Of a stretch of DNA of 56,369 nucleotides, positions 50,694-56,369 are shown in pieces (within the stretch, counting starts at the first letter, position 1; every line of letters starts with the position of its first letter). The notes beneath the pieces were generated by a model. That model was given only the letters and a program-made list of their open reading frames with translations, ran no database searches and had not been told where the DNA came from. The stretch lies in the NCBI GenBank assembly GCA_903829075.1, contig CAIKOH010000027.1:1-56369 (forward strand), in the 5' to 3' direction. The position numbers and the translations under genes were made by a program. The DNA comes from Candidatus Uhrbacteria bacterium. Lineage in GTDB: Bacteria > Patescibacteriota > Patescibacteriia > 2-12-FULL-60-25.

Positions 50694-51109
50694 AGCATAT
50701 CTCCCAACCATTTTTGACTCAGCATCCGCTGCCATTCAAGACGCAATTCATCCCACACCGTTCGCGATGCACAGCTCGCATGCGCCGGACAATCCAATTC
50801 ACGATGCTGACATGCGACCAAACGAACCGGTCCATCAAGCGCCTCAAACACGCGTTGCAACGACACCTCCTTCGGACCACAAGCGAGACGATACCCGCCA
50901 CGCGGACCGGTTCGCCCCTCAATCAACCCCGCCTGCTTAAACAACGAAACGATCTCCTCTAAATATCCGCTTGAAATCGGCATGTCCCCACTCACCTGCT
51001 GCAACGTCAAATAGTCTTCCTGGTTTACCCCATACTGTTTTGCAAGGGCAAGCATAAAGATTAACCCCGCGTGATGACGTTCAGAAACATGAAGAAGACC
51101 TTGCGACAT
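50690..51109 (-). CDS. Rrf2/IscR-family Fe-S responsive regulator
   Basis: A 139-aa winged-helix protein of the Rrf2 family (LLHVSERHHAGLIFMLALA, MPISSGYLEEIVSLFKQAGLIEGRTGPRGGYRLA). Three cysteines in C-x6-C-x5-C spacing (VACQHRELDCPAHASCAS) correspond to the Fe-S ligands of IscR. As first gene of the isc operon it probably senses cluster supply and represses its own transcription. An inverted repeat overlaps the start region. SD AGGAAA lies 4 nt before ATG 51109. Confidence 0.92.
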   Translation of the reverse strand: MSQGLLHVSERHHAGLIFMLALAKQYGVNQEDYLTLQQVSGDMPISSGYLEEIVSLFKQAGLIEGRTGPRGGYRLACGPKEVSLQRVFEALDGPVRLVACQHRELDCPAHASCASRTVWDELRLEWQRMLSQKWLGDML

Positions 51110-51111
51110 AT

Positions 51112-51136
51112 ATTTCCTAGTTGACTACAAGGAAAT
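51112..51136 (-). promoter_or_regulatory. Candidate Rrf2 operator
   Basis: ATTTCCT-N11-AGGAAAT, perfect 7-bp arms with partial symmetry inside, immediately upstream of the Rrf2 ATG. Confidence 0.55.
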
Positions 51137-51167
51137 GTAGAAGACCCGCTCCTAGATGTCAACGCTC

Positions 51168-51196
51168 TCGACAAACTTCAAACAACTACGTATGCT
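51168..51196 (+). promoter_or_regulatory. Promoter of tRNA-Ser(CGA)
   Basis: TCGACA, 17-nt spacer, TATGCT. Confidence 0.5.
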
Positions 51197-51220
51197 AGCG
51201 GAGCAAAAAGCGCATGAAAC

Positions 51221-51311
<91 letters not shown>

Positions 51312-51339
51312 GACAACTTAGTATCGGATGACCCGAGTA

Positions 51340-51360
51340 CCCGCCTAAATGGCGGGTTTT
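51340..51360 (+). terminator. Terminator of tRNA-Ser(CGA)
   Basis: CCCGCC-TAAAT-GGCGGG then T4. Confidence 0.8.
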
Positions 51361-51576
51361 GTCATTTCGATTTTTTACGCAAAGTCATGACCCAAAAGGG
51401 ATTCGAGCCAAGAGGCAAGAGAGCTGAGTATCGGAGAGACCATTCAGTTTGGATATCCGTCTCCGAGTGCCTTCTGACATTCTACATTTGTACGACGCAA
51501 TTAGACATCTTTTTGGGCAGCGTTGCTGTACTTCTATGACGTCTGTATTGGTAGGTTACGAATCTGTCCCAGCGTG

Positions 51577-51582
51577 TATAAT
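51577..51582 (+). promoter_or_regulatory. -10 of the STAND nuclease gene
   Basis: Consensus TATAAT ending 12 nt before ATG 51595; no SD, no clear -35. Confidence 0.5.
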
Positions 51583-51594
51583 GAGCGATGTATC

Positions 51595-52752
51595 ATGAGT
51601 CCAGGAATTTTCACAGTTCAACCTTCTGAATTGAATACGCTTGGCCCTGATCAGGCCCAGAGTCTTTTTTGCGACTTAATTCGAATTGAATCTCGGATTC
51701 TTGGTATCCCGCTTAGTGATCTTGTCATATCTGAAAATAACAATGATGCAGACGGTGGAATTGATGCTTTGGTAGTCAATTCTTTTGGGAAGACCGGCGA
51801 CATCATTGCGAGTGGTAAAAACGGATATCAAATTAAAACAGGAGAAAATTTCGTTCCCAATAAATCTGGTCTGAAGAAAGAGTTTTTTGGTCAAGGGAAA
51901 CCAGCGGATATAGATCATTTAGCTCCTGCTATTAAGCAGTTACTCGATGATAACGGCACCTATTGCATCGTTGTATTCAAGCGTGACTTTAACGATGCAC
52001 AACGTAATCAAGCGAAGCAGATATGCATTAACTTGTTCAAAGGTTGCAATTATTCAAACCCAAAGGTTATCGTTCTCGGTCAGAGTCATTTAGCAAAGCT
52101 GTTATCTCAATACCCTTCATTGGTTTTATTTTTACGACCAGCTGATGGGCGGTTTCGTTCGTATGATAGCTGGCCACGCGTTGAATCGTTTAACAATAAT
52201 TTATTTCTAGGAGATAAGCAAAGCGAGTTGATTAATAGTCTTCAAACCGAACTACTAGGCAACAATGAGCAGGCGCTGCATATTCGTCTTATCGGTGAAC
52301 CTGGTATCGGCAAGTCTCGGTTGGCATTTGAAGTCACCAAACTCGACACCCTTAGACCGCTTGTCGTGTACGGTAAGGGAGAGGTTTTTAAAAATAGCGA
52401 TCTACTTACTAGATTGGAGGATCCCGATCAGCAGGTAAGCGCTATTTTAGTTATCGATGATTGCGATCGGGATACGGCAGCAATCATTTGGTCGCAGCTC
52501 AAAAATGCTGGTCCGCGCATTCGCATCGTCTCTATTTCAAATGATTTAGAGCAGTTCACGGGAGAGACAAAATACTTCTCAATGCCGTCTTTAGGGAATG
52601 AAGAGATTAGAAAAATACTGATCGACTATCAGCTCCAAAGTGAAGTTGCCCTAAGATGGGCAGAATTGTGCGATGGTTTCCCTCGCGTCGCGCACGTAAT
52701 AGGTTCTAACCTACAACAGCATCCCGAAGACGTTTTTTCTTCCATGGTTTAA
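51595..52752 (+). CDS. PD-(D/E)xK nuclease - STAND-like NTPase fusion, probable defence protein, short
   Basis: A 385-aa protein. The N-terminal domain carries E32, D57 (in ADGGIDALV) and Q79-x-K81 (in GYQIKTGE), the Mrr/Cap4-type nuclease pattern. A P-loop NTPase follows with Walker A GEPGIGKSRLAFEV near residue 234 and Walker B AILVIDDCDRD near 283, ending in a short winged-helix-like region. This order is that of Avs/STAND antiviral nucleases, but those continue for many hundreds of residues with a sensor domain, and here the frame stops at 385 followed by a terminator. It is either a compact form or a truncated gene. GC is lower than its neighbours; it sits next to a tRNA. Confidence 0.75.
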   Translation: MSPGIFTVQPSELNTLGPDQAQSLFCDLIRIESRILGIPLSDLVISENNNDADGGIDALVVNSFGKTGDIIASGKNGYQIKTGENFVPNKSGLKKEFFGQGKPADIDHLAPAIKQLLDDNGTYCIVVFKRDFNDAQRNQAKQICINLFKGCNYSNPKVIVLGQSHLAKLLSQYPSLVLFLRPADGRFRSYDSWPRVESFNNNLFLGDKQSELINSLQTELLGNNEQALHIRLIGEPGIGKSRLAFEVTKLDTLRPLVVYGKGEVFKNSDLLTRLEDPDQQVSAILVIDDCDRDTAAIIWSQLKNAGPRIRIVSISNDLEQFTGETKYFSMPSLGNEEIRKILIDYQLQSEVALRWAELCDGFPRVAHVIGSNLQQHPEDVFSSMV

Positions 52753-52798
52753 GTGTGCCTTCGCGTAACTTCTTAGACAAGACGTGTAGATCTGCTGA

Positions 52799-52832
52799 AC
52801 ATAAAACATCGCCCAAGAGCGATGTTTTATGT
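52799..52832. terminator. Bidirectional terminator
   Basis: ACATAAAACATCGC / GCGATGTTTTATGT perfect 14-bp stem between convergent genes. Confidence 0.85.
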
Positions 52833-52848
52833 TTTGAGAATGACTTTT

Positions 52849-53289
52849 TTACTGAGTCATGTCGTCTGCTGCCGATGGCGTCTCAACTGGAGTCGTCTTC
52901 ATTGGTTTACAAGCTTTGCGATCTTTAGCAAACTGCTGCCAAGAAGCTTTAACTGCGGCGTTGTGCATTTTTGATGCTGCGCGATGAGCGGTTCGATACG
53001 TCTTCCAAGCGGCCATGACAGCCGTTCGGATGGTTTTTGCTGTCGACATTCCCCAGGCTACCTGAAGAGCGGACTGACGAGTGGCGAGAGCGGTGGTTTC
53101 AGTGCTTGAAAAAGCAGTGAAAGCGGATGCGACCGCTGTTTCACGAGTGGTTACTGCTGTTCCAACGCATGTATAAATTGCTAATTGAGCAGGAGTCGAA
53201 GCTACAGGCATTGCCGTTGCTGCAAACGCAGGTGCGGCCATGGTCAGTGAAGAAAGAAGGAGGGCGCTGGCAACAAATTTATTTAACAT
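52849..53289 (-). CDS. Secreted small helical protein, unknown
   Basis: A 146-aa protein with signal peptide (FVASALLLSSLTMAAPAFA). The mature part is Ala/Thr-rich and helical (TETTALATRQSALQVAW, RTAVMAAWKTYRTAHRAA), with two cysteines, and ends in an acidic tail. No family is recognised; similar short exported helical proteins are common in Patescibacteria. ATG 53289 (MLNKF) starts the signal peptide. Confidence 0.75.
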   Translation of the reverse strand: MLNKFVASALLLSSLTMAAPAFAATAMPVASTPAQLAIYTCVGTAVTTRETAVASAFTAFSSTETTALATRQSALQVAWGMSTAKTIRTAVMAAWKTYRTAHRAASKMHNAAVKASWQQFAKDRKACKPMKTTPVETPSAADDMTQ

Positions 53290-53460
53290 ACACAAATAAG
53301 AATAGGAATTTAAATCTCGCTAGTTCGACCTTTGAGAACAGTATACAGGTTTTCTTAAGCGATTTTCAAGTCCTGCACGTAACTTTTATTAAAAACAGTG
53401 ACTTCATCGTCTCTTCATGTCAAAGGAGTATCCTTTTTTGAGAAACGGTTATCGATCCTT

Positions 53461-54105
53461 ATGTTTTTTCGTCGTCGAGCTCGCAAAAAAACAAGACGCC
53501 CTTATTTCATATTAATGATCTCTTTTGCGATCTGCGGGATTGCTTACTTCGTATATTCGCGGCACGCGTACCCAAAACAAAATATACCGCTTCAAAATAC
53601 ATCTGCTATTCCCGTCCCAGAACCAATTCCTATCCCAACCGCCATCGATCCAAACTTCATGACTCAAGTGTCCGATTGTTTTCTCCCTGTTGCAGCCTTC
53701 TACGGATACTCTCTCCGCATCACATCCGGTTTCCGTAGCCTAGCAGAGCAGCAGCAGCTGTACGCGCAAGGTCGTACGATCAATGGTCACATCGTGACAG
53801 AAGCGATACCAAGCAAGAGCATACATAATTATGGATATGCTGTAGATGTGGTTGATCGTTGGAGCGGATACAATATCAATTGGACGAGGCTCGGTAACAT
53901 TGGAACATATTGCGGACTAGAGCAGGGTCCTGATGGCGATCTGCCTCACCTTGAACATCGTGCGGGTCTCACGACGGATGACTTCATCGCAGGCAAAAGA
54001 CCACCACCCCTAGCGTTGCCCTGTCCGATTATGACAGTACGCGCAAAAGCAAACCATCCGCTCACACGAACAGATTTAAAGAACTGCGGCACGCCAAAAT
54101 TTTGA
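53461..54105 (+). CDS. M15-family D-Ala-D-Ala / L-Ala-D-Glu peptidase
   Basis: A 214-aa membrane-anchored peptidoglycan peptidase. One N-terminal transmembrane helix follows a basic stretch (FFRRRARKKTRR). The catalytic domain shows ITSGFRSLAEQQQLYAQGRT, the zinc motif SIHNYGYAVDVVD (His, Asp) and HLEH (general base Glu, zinc His). Relatives are VanY, CwlK and phage endolysins. It may act in wall remodelling or attack on other cells' walls; the sequence cannot decide. ATG 53461 is chosen over 53398. Confidence 0.9.
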   Translation: MFFRRRARKKTRRPYFILMISFAICGIAYFVYSRHAYPKQNIPLQNTSAIPVPEPIPIPTAIDPNFMTQVSDCFLPVAAFYGYSLRITSGFRSLAEQQQLYAQGRTINGHIVTEAIPSKSIHNYGYAVDVVDRWSGYNINWTRLGNIGTYCGLEQGPDGDLPHLEHRAGLTTDDFIAGKRPPPLALPCPIMTVRAKANHPLTRTDLKNCGTPKF

Positions 54106-54308
54106 ACAGCAGCCTTCACCTTTTCTTCACTAGGGATCTGCTATGGTCTAAACAGTCGAGAAACCCATTTTGCATATAAGCAATGGGGAAACGATTTGTC
54201 GGCGAGTTTGGTGAGCCATTCCAACATGGCTTACTGGCCTTCTACGACACGACGTTTCATTTTCTCGATCAAGGAAAATTTTATTTTTATTCCTTACCCA
54301 CTTTTCTT

Positions 54309-55097
54309 ATGAAAATATCGAAGCGATCACTCATGATTGCGAGCATGATCACGGTTTTTGGAGCTGGCGCACTTGGTGTTGGTGCCGTCTTCGCACAGGG
54401 CACACCCGGACACACGGGTTTTATGTCCGGTATTGTGACAGCGATTGCGCAAAAATTTAATCTAGATCCAGCCGTGGTACAAGCGGTTGTGGATGCGCAG
54501 AGAGCTGCAAGTCAAGCGCAGCACGAAGCCCAAGCTCAAGCACAGCTTAAAACGAAGCTTGCTCAAGCTGTACAGGCCGGAACGCTGACACAAGCACAGT
54601 CTGATCTTATCACAGCAAAACAACTTGAAATAAAGTCGTTTCAAGACAGTCTTCAGGGAAAAAGTAACGCTGATCGTCAGGCGGCTATGAAGACGGAGAT
54701 GAGCGCACTGACTCAGTGGGCAAAGACCAATAATATTCCAAGCCAATTTATTATGTTTGGTCGCGGAGGTGAAGGATTCCACGGTGGCATGGGTGGTGGG
54801 AATTCAAAGGCGATGCTCGATCAGGCTGTGAAAGATGGGAAACTTACACAGCCTCAAGAAGATTTGATCGTTGCTAAGCAAGCAGAAATAAAAACATTTA
54901 TGCAGAGCTTGAGCGGTAAGAGCGCTGCGGATCGTCAAACTGCTGTGACGACAGAGATGGCTTCTGTTACGGCTTGGGCACAGACAAACAACATCCCTGC
55001 GCAATACGTGACCTCATTTGGTGGAGGGAGAGGACGTCGTGGTGGTATGGGGGGTGGCAACGAAGGATCTGAATCTGGATCAGTACAAGGCGGCTAA
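54309..55097 (+). CDS. Exported protein with two DUF2680-like repeats and Gly-rich linkers
   Basis: A 262-aa protein with signal peptide (IASMITVFGAGALGVGAVFAQ). Two homologous ~70-residue helical repeats follow, each reading [KM]L-x-Q-A-V-x-x-G-x-L-T-Q ... AKQ-x-EIK ... DRQ-A/T-A ... WA-x-TNNIP-x-Q, separated and followed by Gly-rich segments (GGMGGGN). The function is unknown. ATG 54309 starts the signal peptide; the ATG at 54183 would place 42 unrelated residues ahead of it. Confidence 0.78.
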   Translation: MKISKRSLMIASMITVFGAGALGVGAVFAQGTPGHTGFMSGIVTAIAQKFNLDPAVVQAVVDAQRAASQAQHEAQAQAQLKTKLAQAVQAGTLTQAQSDLITAKQLEIKSFQDSLQGKSNADRQAAMKTEMSALTQWAKTNNIPSQFIMFGRGGEGFHGGMGGGNSKAMLDQAVKDGKLTQPQEDLIVAKQAEIKTFMQSLSGKSAADRQTAVTTEMASVTAWAQTNNIPAQYVTSFGGGRGRRGGMGGGNEGSESGSVQGG

Positions 55098-55115
55098 TGG
55101 CTTATTCTTATCGAC

Positions 55116-55141
55116 AAAAAACATCCTACCAGATGTTTTTT
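55116..55141 (+). terminator. Terminator of the 54309 gene
   Basis: AAAAAACATC-CTACCA-GATGTTTTTT. Confidence 0.85.
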
Positions 55142-55246
55142 GCTTATTCTCACGTATCACGAGTGCCGTAGCATTACATTCTTCCTGAAAGATAGGTACC
55201 ATTCTGACAGTCCTTACTCTTTTTCGCTCATTGACCACTTTTCATT

Positions 55247-56086
55247 ATGTCTGCCACCGTTCAAGCGAGTAGTCCTCCAGCTCCATCAAAACTCCGACAG
55301 ATGTTGAACAAGGTTCCAGAAGTAACGCTGTATTTTTGGATTATCAAAATTTTATGCACGACAGTCGGTGAAACGTTTGCGGACTATTTGAGCACGAACT
55401 TGAATCTAGGTCTGACCAACACGACGTACATCATGGGCGTGCTGCTGTTGATCGTTCTCTTTTTTCAATTCAAGGCGAAAAAATACATCCCAGGAATTTA
55501 CTGGGTGACGGTCGTCCTGATCAGTGTTGTCGGCACCTTGATTACAGACAACCTGACTGACGGCTTTGGAATCAGTCTTAAAATCACCACAGCTGTGTTT
55601 TCTGTCATTTTAGCAATCGTCTTCGCCGCTTGGTATGCGAGTGAAAAAACTCTGTCCGTTCACAGTATCGTCACTACGAAACGCGAAGCATTTTATTGGC
55701 TAACGATTTTGTTTACGTTCGCGCTCGGTACTGCTGCCGGTGATCTTATCGCGGAACAGTTTAGTGTTGGTTATTTGAACTCTGTCCTTTTATTTACAGG
55801 CTGCATCGCGCTCGTGACTGGCGTGTATTACCTCATTAAGACAAGATTAGCTGCTAAGCATCAGATGCAATCAACCTACGCGATTCTTGCCTTCTGGTTA
55901 GCCTACATCCTCACCCGTCCTCTCGGTGCATCCATCGGTGATTATTTGTCTCAAGCTCGAAGTGATGGCGGATTAGAACTCGGAACAACGGTGACAAGTG
56001 CTATTTTTCTTGGAGCTATTCTGTGCTTAGTTATCCACCTGAGCGTCACGAAGAAAGACCAGATAAAAACGGCGCAGTCGGCTTGA
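55247..56086 (+). CDS. COG4705-family membrane protein, copy 2
   Basis: A 279-aa protein, close paralog of the 12593-13447 product: the same GETFADYLSTNLN, GTAAGDLIAEQF and PLGASIGDYLSQ helices and long identical runs, with differences mainly at the N-terminus (MSATVQASSPPAPSK) and C-terminus. The leader also matches copy 1 (ATTGACCA...TTTT before ATG), so the duplication includes the promoter region. Function unknown. Confidence 0.85.
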   Translation: MSATVQASSPPAPSKLRQMLNKVPEVTLYFWIIKILCTTVGETFADYLSTNLNLGLTNTTYIMGVLLLIVLFFQFKAKKYIPGIYWVTVVLISVVGTLITDNLTDGFGISLKITTAVFSVILAIVFAAWYASEKTLSVHSIVTTKREAFYWLTILFTFALGTAAGDLIAEQFSVGYLNSVLLFTGCIALVTGVYYLIKTRLAAKHQMQSTYAILAFWLAYILTRPLGASIGDYLSQARSDGGLELGTTVTSAIFLGAILCLVIHLSVTKKDQIKTAQSA

Positions 56087-56155
56087 AAAAGTTGTTTTCT
56101 AGAACCTGAAGATGGGATTTGCTGATCCCGTGTGTTTAGCTCTCGTCAATAACAC

Positions 56156-56369
56156 ATGATACATTTTCTGTTAGCTACAGCGATCATTCATGGAACTCGG
56201 AATCCGATTTCTGATGTTAAAATTACTTTGAAAAAAGATGGCTTTTCTCAAACGGAAATTTCTCATTTCTTTTCTGATCCGCGCTTAAAGGTTTATTCGC
56301 AAAAAGTAATCGCGGGCAAGAAGGTAGATTGGGAAAAGTACCAAGCGCAGATTCTAGAAAAAACTTCCG
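56156..56369 (+). CDS. Partial gene at window end, possibly a lytic transglycosylase-like exported protein
   Basis: The frame from ATG 56156 is open to the window end (71 codons): a short hydrophobic start (MIHFLLATAIIHG), then TLKKDGFSQTEISHFFSDPR and LKVYSQKVIAGKKVDWEKYQ. The FSDPR-LKVY block resembles the beginning of some lytic murein transglycosylases, but so little is visible that this is a guess. Confidence 0.4.
   Translation, partial: MIHFLLATAIIHGTRNPISDVKITLKKDGFSQTEISHFFSDPRLKVYSQKVIAGKKVDWEKYQAQILEKTS

Noticed and set aside
54183-54308. Upstream in-frame extension of the DUF2680-like protein
   Set aside because: It would put 42 unrelated residues before a normal signal peptide.

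Overview
The window reads as a chromosomal segment of a bacterium with a streamlined genome, most likely a member of the Patescibacteria (candidate phyla radiation). This rests on gene content and style, not on a marker-gene tree. The SMC protein is very short and seems to lack a hinge. Glycyl-tRNA synthetase is the single-chain type. Most housekeeping genes have no Shine-Dalgarno (SD) sequence and carry a -10 box 6-12 nt before the ATG. UGA is a normal stop (frr and the Rrf2 gene both end in TGA), so this is not one of the UGA-recoded lineages.

Layout. 1-12.1 kb: partial SNF2 helicase, smpB and tmRNA one base apart, thymidine kinase, an O-antigen-ligase/TPR protein, glyA, secreted Ig-repeat and Gly/Tyr-rich proteins. 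12.1-24.7 kb: two divergent tRNA-Ser genes, a COG4705 membrane protein, a 1300-aa GLUG/PA14 surface protein, and many small or GC-rich genes of unknown function mixed with structured non-coding DNA. 24.7-38.7 kb: a 6S-like RNA, smc, epmA-SMR-efp, a DM13 lipoprotein, tRNA-Leu, tRNA-Thr, the minus-strand block frr-glyQS-M16 peptidase-tpiA-TPR, a BNR-repeat lipoprotein and DNA polymerase III delta'. 38.8-41.9 kb: a very GC-rich two-gene island encoding a seven-repeat Cys-rich lipoprotein and a secreted protein that may be a beta-barrel. 42-51.3 kb: AI-2E permease/membrane protein/HtrA-like pseudoprotease/Wzz-like operon, murC-murB, the Fe-S operon rrf2-iscS-iscU, and tRNA-Ser(CGA). 51.5-56.4 kb: a truncated-looking nuclease-STAND NTPase (probable defence gene), three secreted proteins, a second COG4705 copy, and the start of another gene.

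The main pattern is two gene populations interleaved on one chromosome. Core genes are leaderless or have short pyrimidine-rich leaders without SD. Between them sit about 14 accessory genes, alone or in twos and threes. Most of these have a TTGACA-like -35, a 17-nt spacer, a TANNNT -10, often a leader with strong hairpins, a good SD, their own terminator, high GC and no recognisable family. This looks like repeated acquisition of self-contained expression cassettes, or a separate regulated gene class, and it is the best candidate here for something undescribed. Several structured RNAs (a 6S-like RNA, a cloverleaf-like transcript, long inverted repeats) lie in the same accessory zone.

Functionally the core covers ribosome rescue (SmpB/tmRNA), stalled-ribosome relief by EF-P with its modifier EpmA, ribosome recycling, Fe-S assembly, peptidoglycan precursor synthesis, chromosome organisation and a set of envelope and surface proteins. 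All calls come from reading the sequence; no database search was run.
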